DNA of 64,000 nucleotides, from assembly GCF_037151175.1 (NCBI RefSeq), contig NZ_JBBCOR010000001.1, positions 186,001 through 250,000 on the forward strand. Reading direction: 5' to 3'. The translations under genes and the position numbers were made by a program. The stretch comes from Asaia sp003994335 (lineage in GTDB: Bacteria; Pseudomonadota; Alphaproteobacteria; Acetobacterales; Acetobacteraceae). The notes beneath the pieces are model-generated. The model saw only the letters and a program-made list of their open reading frames with translations, did not search any database and was not told the DNA's origin. This document shows, in pieces, positions 32,344 to 41,151 of the stretch (position 1 is its first letter; the number at the start of each line of letters is the position of its first letter).

Positions 32344-35300
32344 ATGAATCAGGTTGTCATCACCGCGCTCAAGCGCCCCTATACCTTCGTTGTCCTGTCC
32401 ATCTTCATCGTGATTTTCGGCGTCAGATCGGTCATCAAGACGCCGACCGACGTGTTCCCGAACATCAATATTCCGGTCGTTGCGATCGTGTGGTCGTATC
32501 TGGGCCTCATGCCCGAGGATATGTCCGGGCGTGTGGTCTATTATTACGAGCGCACCCTGACCACGACGGTCAATAATATCGAGCATATCGAGAGTGGCTC
32601 GTATTACGGGCGTGGTATCGTCAAGGTCTATTTCCAGCCCGGTACCGATACCTCCGTGGCGCAGACACAGATTACCTCCGTGTCGCAGACCGTCATCAAG
32701 CAGTTGCCGACCGGCGCCACGCCGCCGCTTATTCTGGCCTATAATGCGTCTTCCGTGCCGGTGCTCACGCTTCAGATCAATTCGGACAAGCTGAACGGCT
32801 CCGAATTGTACAACATGGCCTCCAACCTGATCAGGCCTCAGCTCGTTTCCGTGCCCGGCGTATCGATCCCGAACCCTTATGGAGGGCTCGCGCCTTACAT
32901 CACGGTGGATATCGATCCCTCCAAGCTGATGGCGCATAACCTCTCGGCAGTGGATGTCAGCACGGCGCTGAACAAGCAGAATATCGTACTGCCCGCTGGC
33001 GATCAGCGTATCGGACCGTTCGACTACATGGTGCGCACCAACGCACAGCCGCGCGAGGTCGAGACTTTCAATAACCTGCCGCTCAAGCAGGTGGGCAATG
33101 CGGTGGTCTATCTGCGCGACGTGGCCCATGTGCATCGCGGCGGCCCACCACAGGCCAATATGGTGCTGGTGAAGGGGCGTCAGGCCGTCATGATGGTCAT
33201 CATGAAAAGCGGCGATGCCTCGACGCTCGACGTGGTGGCTGGCGTGAAGAAGCTGCTGCCTCAGGTGATCGAGACCCTGCCCAAGGGCACGAGCATCAAG
33301 ATCCTGACCGATGCCTCGGGCTTCGTGAAGGATTCGGTCGAGGACGTGGTGCGCGAAATGATTATCGCTGCGCTGCTGACCTCTCTCGCCGTGTTGCTCT
33401 TCCTTGGGTCGTGGCGCTCGACCCTGATTGTGGCGACGTCCATTCCGCTCGCCATTCTCTGCTCGGTCATCGGATTGAGTCTCGCCGGGCAGTCCATCAA
33501 TGTGATGACGTTGGGCGGCCTGGCCCTGGCGGTCGGTATCCTTGTCGATGACGCCACCGTCATGATCGAGAATATCGACGCCCATCTTGAGATGGGCAAG
33601 GATCTGGAAATGGCCATCATCGATGCGGCCAATCAGATTGTCGTGCCGACCTTCGTTTCCACCACCTGTATCTGTATCGTCTGGTTGCCGCTTTTCGAAC
33701 TGACCGGCGTTGCGGGTTGGCTGTTCATGCCGATGGCCGAAGCCATCATCTTCGCCATGATCGCCTCGTTCATTCTGTCACGAACCCTTGTGCCGACCAT
33801 GGCCAACTGGATGCTGGCCGCGCAGGTGGCCGCCCATGAACGTGGCGATGACGGCAGGGAGCCCGGCTTTTTCGGGCGGTTCCAGCGCGGCTTCGAGAGC
33901 GGCTTTTTCCGCTTCCGTGAGCGCTACAAGATTGTGCTGGGTGGCCTGATCGAGGAGAGGAAGAAATTCGTCCCGTTCTTCATGGCGGTGTCGATCCTGT
34001 CCTCGGGGCTTTATTTCTTTGTCGGCGAGGATTTCTTCCCCGAAATCAAATCCGGCACCCTGCAACTGCATATGCGCGCGCCCATCGGGACGCGTCTGGA
34101 GGAGTCCGGCAAGATATCCGTGCTGATCGAAAAGAAGATGCACGAGATTCTGCCCGGTCAGATCGACGCAGTGCTGAACAACTGTGGTCTACCTTTCTCA
34201 CAGCTCAATCAGGCCTTCATCCCAACCCCGACCGTGGGCACCGAAGATTGTGATATCACGGTCTCGCTCAAGAACGATGAGAGCCCGACGGCCGAGTATC
34301 GCCGCAAGATCAGGGCCGGGCTGATCGAGGCTTTTCCCGGAACGCAGATCACTTTCCAGCCCGCCGATCTGACCGCGAAGATCCTGAATTTCGGTTTGCC
34401 CGCGCCGCTCGACGTGCAGGTGGTGGGACGCGATCTTTACGGCAATTTCGCCTTTGCCAAGAAGCTGCGTCGCAAGCTGGCGACCATTCCGGGCATCACG
34501 GATGTGTCCATCCAGCAGCCCATGACCCAGCCGACGCTCAGCATCAACGCCAAGCGCAGCTTCGCGCTCGGTACCGGCATCACCGAGCAGAATATCGCGC
34601 AGAACGCGCTGATTGTGCTTTCGGGCAGTGCGCAGGTGGGGCAGGTCTATTACCTGAACAGCTCGGGCGTGGCGCAGCTCATCGATGTGCAGACCCCGGC
34701 AAACTACCTCCAGACACTCAATGATCTGAAGACGGTGCCGATTGATCGTGGTGACGGCAACCCGACGAACGCCCAGCCTCAGCTTCTGGGCGCGCTCTCC
34801 GAGATCGAGCAGACGGGCACCCCGGCGGAAGTTGCGCATTACAACATCATGCCCGTGTTCGATATCTACGCCGCGAACGAGAATATCGATCTCGGCACAG
34901 TGGCACGCTCTGTGCAGGACGTGGCGGATTCGATGAAGTCCGAGTTGCCGCGCGGCTCGCATCTGGTGGTGCGCGGTCAGGCCGTGACGATGTCCGATGC
35001 CTATTCGCAGCTGATCATTGGTCTCGCGATGTCGATCACGCTCGTCTATCTGATCATCGTCGTGAACTTCCAGTCCTGGCTCGATCCGTTTGTCATCATC
35101 ACGGCGTTGCCGGGTGCGTTGGGCGGCATCGCCTGGAGCCTGTTCCTGACCCATACCTCGCTTTCGGTACCCGCATTGACGGGGGCCATCATGTGCATGG
35201 GTACAGCCACGGCCAATGCCATTCTGGTGGTATCCTTCGCGCGTGAGCGTATGGAGATCCATGGGGATGCGCTGAAAGCCGCGCTAGAGGCCGGGTATGA

Positions 35301-35514
35301 ACGTATTCGCCCGGTCCTAATGACGGCACTCGCCATGATCATCGGCATGGTGCCCATGTCCATGAGCAATTCCGACAACGCCCCGATCGGCAAGGCCGTG
35401 ATTGGCGGATTGATTGTAGCCACAGCAGCGACGCTCCTGTTCGTCCCCTGCGTTTTTGCCATTGTCCATTACAGAAAGCCGCATGAGCGCGGCGATGAGG
35501 GAGCCCACGCATGA
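32344..35514 (+). CDS. RND-family efflux pump, inner-membrane subunit
   Basis: A 1056-residue proton-driven pump with the RND architecture: TM1 near the N-terminus, two large periplasmic loops (about 35-340 and 560-870) and two sets of transmembrane helices. The TM4 relay motif GGLALAVGILVDDATVMIENI-type region carries the essential Asp pair (VDDA, about 402-405). FxVGEDFFPEIKSG opens the second half. Substrate is unknown; family members export drugs, solvents or metals. First gene of a pump-adaptor-outer membrane factor operon overlapping the adaptor by 4 bp. Confidence 0.92.
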   Translation: MNQVVITALKRPYTFVVLSIFIVIFGVRSVIKTPTDVFPNINIPVVAIVWSYLGLMPEDMSGRVVYYYERTLTTTVNNIEHIESGSYYGRGIVKVYFQPGTDTSVAQTQITSVSQTVIKQLPTGATPPLILAYNASSVPVLTLQINSDKLNGSELYNMASNLIRPQLVSVPGVSIPNPYGGLAPYITVDIDPSKLMAHNLSAVDVSTALNKQNIVLPAGDQRIGPFDYMVRTNAQPREVETFNNLPLKQVGNAVVYLRDVAHVHRGGPPQANMVLVKGRQAVMMVIMKSGDASTLDVVAGVKKLLPQVIETLPKGTSIKILTDASGFVKDSVEDVVREMIIAALLTSLAVLLFLGSWRSTLIVATSIPLAILCSVIGLSLAGQSINVMTLGGLALAVGILVDDATVMIENIDAHLEMGKDLEMAIIDAANQIVVPTFVSTTCICIVWLPLFELTGVAGWLFMPMAEAIIFAMIASFILSRTLVPTMANWMLAAQVAAHERGDDGREPGFFGRFQRGFESGFFRFRERYKIVLGGLIEERKKFVPFFMAVSILSSGLYFFVGEDFFPEIKSGTLQLHMRAPIGTRLEESGKISVLIEKKMHEILPGQIDAVLNNCGLPFSQLNQAFIPTPTVGTEDCDITVSLKNDESPTAEYRRKIRAGLIEAFPGTQITFQPADLTAKILNFGLPAPLDVQVVGRDLYGNFAFAKKLRRKLATIPGITDVSIQQPMTQPTLSINAKRSFALGTGITEQNIAQNALIVLSGSAQVGQVYYLNSSGVAQLIDVQTPANYLQTLNDLKTVPIDRGDGNPTNAQPQLLGALSEIEQTGTPAEVAHYNIMPVFDIYAANENIDLGTVARSVQDVADSMKSELPRGSHLVVRGQAVTMSDAYSQLIIGLAMSITLVYLIIVVNFQSWLDPFVIITALPGALGGIAWSLFLTHTSLSVPALTGAIMCMGTATANAILVVSFARERMEIHGDALKAALEAGYERIRPVLMTALAMIIGMVPMSMSNSDNAPIGKAVIGGLIVATAATLLFVPCVFAIVHYRKPHERGDEGAHA

Positions 35515-36794
35515 CCCAGCACCCGAAAACAGGTGCCGAGCAGAACCGCAAGCGGGGCCGCCTCATCATTCTCATCGTGCTCGGTATCGCTGTTCTGATC
35601 GCGGCATGGGGTATCATCGGGCGCTCGATGCATTACAGCACCCTGCGTGAGGAAGCTGAAGATAATGCGCGCGCGCGGGTCAGCCTCATCAACCCGCAGC
35701 CGGGACCGGCAGAGCGTCATCTCGACCTGCCTGCCAATTTGGCCGCCTGGTATCAGGCGCCGATCTACGCGCAGGTCTCCGGCTATGTGAAGATGTGGTA
35801 CAAGGATTACGGCGCCCATGTGAAATCTGGCGACCTGCTTGCCGAGATCAGCACGCCGAGCCTCGATGCACAGTTCGAAGCTGCCAAGGCCAACTACAAT
35901 GTCGTTCTCGCGCGTTACAAACTGGCCGTCATCACGGCCAAGCGCTGGGCGGATCTGCGTGACACTCAGGCTGTGTCCCGTCAGGAGGTCGACGTGCAGG
36001 CCGCCAATGCCGCCGCCCAGAAGGCGCAGGTCGATCAGGCACAACATGAGGTCGAGCGTTTCGAGGCACTCGAGAACTTCAAGCGTATCGTGGCGCCCTT
36101 CGATGGCATCGTGACGTCGCGTCTCGTCAATGTGGGCGATTACGTCAATGCGGGTGGCGGGGACCTGAATTCGCGCGGCAATGCCTCCGAACTCTTCACG
36201 GTGGCGGATACGCATCGCATGCGTGTGTTTGTTTCCGTCCCGCAGGATTATGCGGCGGTGATTTCGGACAAGCTTGCAGCCAAGCTGACCCTGCCGCAGT
36301 TTCCAGGGCGCGTTTATGACGCAAGCTTCCTTGCTACCGCGCAGGCCTTCAACGCGGCAACGCGCACGGTCACAACCGAGCTGGGACTCAGCAATGAGGA
36401 TGGCTCACTCTGGCCCGATTCCTACGCGACCGCGCATTTCACGGCACCGGGCGAGCCGGGTGTTCTGATTGTGCCGGTCAATGCGCTGATCTTCCGCGCC
36501 CAGGGCACGCAGCTCGCCACGGTGGTGGATAATCGCATTCACCTGATCGACGTGAAAACCGGCATCAATTATGGAATGACCATCCAGATTCTGGGGGGGA
36601 TTGCCGCCAAGGATCAGATTGTGGCCAATCCCACAGCCGATATGCTCGAAGGGGATGAGGTGAAGGTGGTTCCCTCGACGCGCGGTTATAACGATGCAAC
36701 GGCAGCCCCGCGCAAGAACGTTGCGCCTCAGCCGCATCAGCCTGCGCCCGAGGATGATGACGGTGGCAGCAATGAGAACGGGGCGCGCCGATGA
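35511..36794 (+). CDS. RND efflux periplasmic adaptor (membrane fusion protein)
   Basis: A 427-residue HlyD/AcrA-type adaptor. One N-terminal membrane anchor (about 19-36, LIILIVLGIAVLIAAWGII) is followed by a lipoyl half (APIYAQVSGYVKMWYKDYGAHVKSGDLLAEI), a helical hairpin rich in Ala and Gln (about 120-190) and the second lipoyl half with IVAPFDGIVTSRLVNVGDYV, then beta-barrel and membrane-proximal parts. The acidic, Pro-rich C-terminus (about 400-427) is probably disordered. It overlaps both neighbours by 4 bp. Confidence 0.92.
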   Translation: MTQHPKTGAEQNRKRGRLIILIVLGIAVLIAAWGIIGRSMHYSTLREEAEDNARARVSLINPQPGPAERHLDLPANLAAWYQAPIYAQVSGYVKMWYKDYGAHVKSGDLLAEISTPSLDAQFEAAKANYNVVLARYKLAVITAKRWADLRDTQAVSRQEVDVQAANAAAQKAQVDQAQHEVERFEALENFKRIVAPFDGIVTSRLVNVGDYVNAGGGDLNSRGNASELFTVADTHRMRVFVSVPQDYAAVISDKLAAKLTLPQFPGRVYDASFLATAQAFNAATRTVTTELGLSNEDGSLWPDSYATAHFTAPGEPGVLIVPVNALIFRAQGTQLATVVDNRIHLIDVKTGINYGMTIQILGGIAAKDQIVANPTADMLEGDEVKVVPSTRGYNDATAAPRKNVAPQPHQPAPEDDDGGSNENGARR

Positions 36795-38413
36795 GAGGGT
36801 CTTCCACAAGACGTGCCCTGCGCGGGAGCATTGCCGGGGCCGTGTTCAGCCTCTCGCTCCTGTCTGGCTGCGACCTCGCGCCAAATTATCAGGCTCCCAA
36901 ATTCATCTACCCCGATGGGTGGAAAGGGAAGGGCGTCTTGGTAGATGCCCGACCAGCTGATGACGTGCCCAAGGGAAAATGGTGGGAGGTGTTCCACGAT
37001 GCCCAGCTGAATGCCCTTGAGGAGAAGATGCTGGCGTCGAACCCTGACCTTCAGGCTCAGGCGGAGATCTTCACCCAGTCACGCGATATCGCGCGAGAGA
37101 CCGAGGCGCAGCTTGCCCCGCAACTCAATGGCTCTGCGGGGATGTCGAACAACAAGACATCGCTCACGCGTCTGTGGCGCGGCAATACCGCGACTTCGCC
37201 CACGACCGAGTCGAGCGTCTTCTACAGTGGTGCGGCGACCTGGGAGCCGGATTTCTTCAGCCGTATCCGCAATTCCACACGCATGCAGAAGAATATGGCT
37301 CAGGCCAGTGCGGCGGATTACGCCAATCTGCGCCTGATGCTCGAAGCCGAACTGGCGTCCAATTATCTCGGTCTGCGTGGGCTTGATGCCCAGTATGCGG
37401 TCTATGCCGACTCGATCCGCTATTATCAGACTGCGGTGAAAATCACCCAGCTGCGTCAGGCTGGGGCGATTGCGGCCGGGCTGGATGTCTCACGCGCCGA
37501 GAACCAGCTTTTTGCGACCATGGCGTCGCAAAGCAATGTACGCGCCCAGCGTCAGGTGCTGGAACATGCCATAGCGGTAATGGTGAACACCGTGCCGGGC
37601 AGCTTCCATATTGCCCCCTCCACGACGCAGGTCCTGCCTTATTCCATCCTACGTATTCCGAGTGGTCTGCCCTCGCAGCTTCTCGAACGTCGCCCCGATA
37701 TCGCTTCTGCCGAGCGTAATCTCGCCGCGAATAGCCGGGCGATCGGTGTTGCGCGTGCCGCTTTTTATCCTGACGTCACCTTCAGCCTGAATGGTGGTTT
37801 CATGAATAACGGCTTCGACCTGGCCAGCCTCGGGAATTCCATGTGGAGTTACGGGGTGCAGGCGGTTGAGCCGCTTTTTACGGGCGGTCTACGTCGTGCC
37901 GCCTTGCAGCGCGCCTGGGCCCAATACCGCGAGAGCGCCGATCGATATCGCTCGACCGTGCTCTCGGCCTTTCAGGATGTGGAGGACGGTCTTTCCCAGA
38001 CCAGCGCCTTCGCAGATCAGCAGAAGCAGCAATATGCGGCCGTTGATGCGGCCCTACGCACACAGCGCATGACCATGGCCCTCTATACGGGCGGCTTGAC
38101 CAACTACCTCGATGTGGTTGTGGCGCAGCAGGCGGCTCTTGTGGCGCGTATTGACGCGGTTCAGGCCCAGACCATCCAGCTTCAGGCCAGCGTGCGCCTG
38201 ATCAAGGCTCTGGGCGGTGGCTGGGATCGTTCGGCATTGCCCTCGATCAAGTCCATCGATCCGATTGGTGTGCTGCAATATGACGGGCTGCATCATCCGC
38301 GCCCGGCGGGTGACGTGGATACGCGCACGGGACCCGGGGACCAGGATCTGAGCGGCGATGACACGATGGGAGCGACCACGAAAGGCTTGACAGCCCCGGC
38401 TCAGGGGCGGTAA
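36791..38413 (+). CDS. NodT-type outer-membrane efflux lipoprotein
   Basis: A 540-residue TolC-like channel. The signal ends in the lipobox LSGC, so it is a lipoprotein of the OprM/NodT class. The body has the two repeat outer membrane factor units: DAQLNALEEKMLASNPDLQAQAEIF near the start, SGLPSQLLERRPDIASAERNLAANSRAIGVARAAFYPDV in the middle (a family signature, shown here for position only), and GGLTNYLDVVVAQQA near the end. The C-terminal tail is Gly/Asp-rich. Last gene of the efflux operon; only 103 bp separate it from rplK. Confidence 0.9.
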   Translation: MRGSSTRRALRGSIAGAVFSLSLLSGCDLAPNYQAPKFIYPDGWKGKGVLVDARPADDVPKGKWWEVFHDAQLNALEEKMLASNPDLQAQAEIFTQSRDIARETEAQLAPQLNGSAGMSNNKTSLTRLWRGNTATSPTTESSVFYSGAATWEPDFFSRIRNSTRMQKNMAQASAADYANLRLMLEAELASNYLGLRGLDAQYAVYADSIRYYQTAVKITQLRQAGAIAAGLDVSRAENQLFATMASQSNVRAQRQVLEHAIAVMVNTVPGSFHIAPSTTQVLPYSILRIPSGLPSQLLERRPDIASAERNLAANSRAIGVARAAFYPDVTFSLNGGFMNNGFDLASLGNSMWSYGVQAVEPLFTGGLRRAALQRAWAQYRESADRYRSTVLSAFQDVEDGLSQTSAFADQQKQQYAAVDAALRTQRMTMALYTGGLTNYLDVVVAQQAALVARIDAVQAQTIQLQASVRLIKALGGGWDRSALPSIKSIDPIGVLQYDGLHHPRPAGDVDTRTGPGDQDLSGDDTMGATTKGLTAPAQGR

Positions 38414-38440
38414 GGGGCCGCTCCCATTCGGAACGCGGGA

Positions 38441-38490
38441 GAGGCGTAAGCGATCGCAGGATCGGCAACGCCTCACTGGAACCGCGGTTC
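38441..38490 (+). promoter_or_regulatory. Nested hairpin and palindrome in the rplK leader
   Basis: GAGGCGT (38441-38447) pairs with ACGCCTC (38468-38474), and inside it CGATC (38451-38455) pairs with GATCG (38460-38464). Five bases later GAACCGCGGTTC (38479-38490) is a perfect 12-bp palindrome. They fill the gap between the efflux operon and rplK. They may end the upstream transcript, or form the L1/L11 control leader, or both. No T-run follows. Confidence 0.45.
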
Positions 38491-38516
38491 GGGCAAACCA
38501 TTGAGGAGTCCCGGAT

Positions 38517-38951
38517 ATGGCCAAAAAAGTAGTTGGCTACATCAAGTTGCAGATCCCGGCCGGCAAGGCGAATCCGTCGCCGCCAGTCGGTCCGGCCCTG
38601 GGTCAGCGCGGTCTGAACATCATGCAGTTCTGCAAAGAGTTCAACGCCAAGACGCAGACTCTCGAGCCCGGCATGCCGATCCCGGTCGTTATTACGGCCT
38701 ATGCGGATCGTACGTTCAGCTTCGTCACCAAGACCCCGCCGAACACCTACTTCCTGCTCAAGGCCGCCAAGGTCTCCAAGGGCAGCCAGACGGTCGGCAA
38801 GTCTGCCGCTGTTGGCTCCGTCACGACCGCGCAGCTGCGCGAGATCGCTGCAGAGAAGTTCAAGGACATGAACGCCAATGACATCGACGGCGCTGTGCGC
38901 ATGCTGGCCGGTTCGGCCAAGTCGATGGGTCTGAACGTGGTGGAGGGCTGA
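38517..38951 (+). CDS. rplK: 50S ribosomal protein L11
   Basis: The 144-residue L11 binds 23S rRNA at the GTPase-associated centre. The N-terminal segment KVVGYIKLQIPAGKANPSPPVGPALGQ, with the Pro-rich hinge bound by thiostrepton, and the C-terminal rRNA-binding domain are intact. TGAGGAGT ahead of the ATG gives a strong ribosome-binding site. It is followed 4 bp later by rplA. In most bacteria secE-nusG are directly upstream; here an efflux operon is. Confidence 0.98.
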   Translation: MAKKVVGYIKLQIPAGKANPSPPVGPALGQRGLNIMQFCKEFNAKTQTLEPGMPIPVVITAYADRTFSFVTKTPPNTYFLLKAAKVSKGSQTVGKSAAVGSVTTAQLREIAAEKFKDMNANDIDGAVRMLAGSAKSMGLNVVEG

Positions 38952-38955
38952 TCCT

Positions 38956-39648
38956 ATGGCCAAGAACAAGAGGCTGAACGCCGCCCGCGCGACGGTCGAC
39001 ACCGACAAGCAGTATGACCTGTCCGCAGCCGTTGCTCTGGTCAAGGGCAATGCGAAAGCCAAGTTCGACGAGACCATCGAAATCTCGCTGAACCTCGGCA
39101 TCGATCCCCGTCACGCTGACCAGATGGTCCGTGGTCTGATCTCGCTGCCGAACGGCACGGGCAAGACCCTGCGCGTTGGCGTTTTCGCTCGTGGCCCCAA
39201 GGCTGAAGAAGCCAAGGCAGCCGGTGCGGAAGTCGTCGGTGCGGAAGACCTGGCCGAGAAGATCCAGAACGGTGAAATCGAGTTCGATCGCTGCATTGCG
39301 ACCCCGGACATGATGGCACTGGTCGGTCGTCTGGGTAAGATCCTCGGCCCGCGCGGCCTGATGCCGAACCCCCGCCTTGGCACGGTGACCATGGACGTGA
39401 AGGGCGCCGTTCAGGCAGCCAAGTCCGGCCAGGTCGAATACCGCGCCGAGAAGGCCGGTATCATCCATGCTGGCGTTGGCAAGGCTTCCTTCGGTGAAGA
39501 CAAGCTGGTCGAGAACATCAAGGCTCTGGTTGATGCCGTCCAGAAGGCACGTCCGACCGGTGCCAAGGGTACCTATCTGAAGAAGGCAGCCCTGTCTTCC
39601 ACGATGGGCCCGGGTGTGCGCGTCGACGTGGCGTCGTTCACGGCCTGA
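38956..39648 (+). CDS. rplA: 50S ribosomal protein L1
   Basis: The 230-residue L1 forms the mobile stalk at the E site and in many bacteria represses its own operon by binding the rplK leader. Conserved stretches include KFDETIEISLNLGIDPRHADQMVRG, MALVGRLGKILGPRGLMPNPRLGTV and AKGTYLKKAALSSTMGPGV. Full length for the family. A 287-bp structured region follows before rplJ. Confidence 0.98.
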   Translation: MAKNKRLNAARATVDTDKQYDLSAAVALVKGNAKAKFDETIEISLNLGIDPRHADQMVRGLISLPNGTGKTLRVGVFARGPKAEEAKAAGAEVVGAEDLAEKIQNGEIEFDRCIATPDMMALVGRLGKILGPRGLMPNPRLGTVTMDVKGAVQAAKSGQVEYRAEKAGIIHAGVGKASFGEDKLVENIKALVDAVQKARPTGAKGTYLKKAALSSTMGPGVRVDVASFTA

Positions 39649-39699
39649 TTTGAGAGATGACACCGCGCGGCCTGGCCGTGCGGTGGCGCAGGGGCGGGG

Positions 39700-39930
39700 A
39701 TATTTCTCCGCTTCCGAACCTGTCCGAGACCGGGCGTGCTGTTCTACGGAACAGCCTAAGGGATCCTGAGAGGGATCCGCGAGCGGGAGACGGGGCGCCA
39801 GCAGACAAGGGTAGGGCAACCTGCCGGAATGCTGGGTTCCGATTGAATGGACAGGCGAGCGGTACTTTTCCGATTGCGGGGAAGTGCCATGGGTAACCCG
39901 GTCTGGAAGCCAAAATTTCCGGACTGACGA
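39700..39930 (+). promoter_or_regulatory. Probable L10 (rplJL) autoregulatory leader
   Basis: The gap between rplA and rplJ has no gene but strong RNA structure: GCTGTTC (39738-39744) and GAACAGC (39749-39755) form a 7-bp stem closed by a very stable cTACGg loop, then GGATCC (39761-39766) and GGATCC (39773-39778) form a second. Further downstream AAGGGTAGGGCAACCTG resembles the kink-turn type region where the L10-L12 complex binds in other bacteria. Location directly before rplJ is where this leader is expected. The exact boundaries are estimated. Confidence 0.5.
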
Positions 39931-39935
39931 GGAGA

Positions 39936-40460
39936 ATGGATTTGGACCGTCAGGAAAAACGGGCCTTCGTCGAATTCCTCGCCAACGTGTTCAACAGCAC
40001 GTCCATGGTTGTCGTGACCGAAAACAAAGGTCTCACGGTAGCTGATGTGACGGAGCTGCGTCGACGCGTTCGTGCGGCGGGTGCGACGTACAAGGTTGCG
40101 AAAAACCGGCTGGCCAGCCTCGCTCTGCATGGGACCCAATTCGACGGGATTCTTCCGCTGCTGAAGGGCCCGACCGCGCTTGCGTGGTCTGAGGATCCGG
40201 TTGCAGTCGCGAAGGCGATCGTCGAGTTCGCCAAGACGAATGAGAAGCTTGTGGTGCTCGGTGGCGCCCTTGGTAGCCAGACGCTTGATGCGAATGGTGT
40301 CAAGGCTCTTGCCGCGCTGCCGTCGCTGGATGAACTGCGTGCGCAGCTGGTGGGTATGATTTCTACCCCCGCTACGCGTATCGCAGGTGTTGTCCAGGCT
40401 CCGGCCGGCCAGCTTGCTCGCGTTTTCGGCGCCTATGCCAAGACCGGCGAAGCCGCCTGA
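39936..40460 (+). CDS. rplJ: 50S ribosomal protein L10
   Basis: The 174-residue L10 anchors the L7/L12 stalk. Conserved parts are TSMVVVTENKGLTVADVTELRRRVRAAGATYKVAKNRLA and LLKGPTALAWSEDPVAVAKAI. The C-terminal helix (LARVFGAYAKTGEAA) binds L12 dimers. ATG is preceded by GAGGAGA. Followed 78 bp later by rplL. Confidence 0.97.
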   Translation: MDLDRQEKRAFVEFLANVFNSTSMVVVTENKGLTVADVTELRRRVRAAGATYKVAKNRLASLALHGTQFDGILPLLKGPTALAWSEDPVAVAKAIVEFAKTNEKLVVLGGALGSQTLDANGVKALAALPSLDELRAQLVGMISTPATRIAGVVQAPAGQLARVFGAYAKTGEAA

Positions 40461-40538
40461 ATTGTCTTACGCAGCACCGCTCCTCTTCAGGAGCGCGGGT
40501 TGTGAATCGAAAACCAGTTACCATATAGGACCATCATC

Positions 40539-40913
<375 letters not shown>

Positions 40914-40973
40914 TCAAGCCCACGAACCGCGCTTCGCCCCCGGGCGGAGCCGGTTGTGGATTGAGACAGGTCA

Positions 40974-41001
40974 GGGCGGAAATCCTTTTGGGTTTCCGCC
41001 C
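40974..41001 (+). terminator. Attenuator-type hairpin between rplL and rpoB
   Basis: GGGCGGAAA (40974-40982) and TTTCCGCCC (40993-41001) form a perfect 9-bp stem with a 10-nt loop, 61 bp after rplL. A partial terminator or RNase-processing site at this point is known in enteric bacteria and lowers rpoBC relative to ribosomal genes; the same role is inferred here. Confidence 0.6.
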
Positions 41002-41004
41002 GAT

Positions 41005-41032
41005 TTGCCGTTGCAGACAAACCCTGTATAAG
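41005..41032 (+). promoter_or_regulatory. Candidate promoter for rpoBC
   Basis: TTGCCG (41005-41010) is followed after 16 bp by TATAAG (41027-41032). It begins only 4 bp after the rplL-rpoB hairpin and about 120 bp ahead of rpoB. The -10 matches five of six consensus positions. Confidence 0.45.
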
Positions 41033-41151
41033 GGCCGGTTGTCACGCAACAACTTTACGAATTCACGGTGCCGGTCGTTCCGGTCGCCCGCCATGTCAGG
41101 TTTCCTGGCGTGTGGACGACCCGAAGGTCTGGTGCGAGAGGGCAGGGATAG

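Noticed and set aside
34198..35262. 354-codon frame antisense to the RND pump
   Set aside because: His/Arg/Asp-rich shadow translation; the sense gene is conserved.
39657..39896. 79-codon frame between rplA and rplJ
   Set aside because: The region is better explained as a structured L10 leader.
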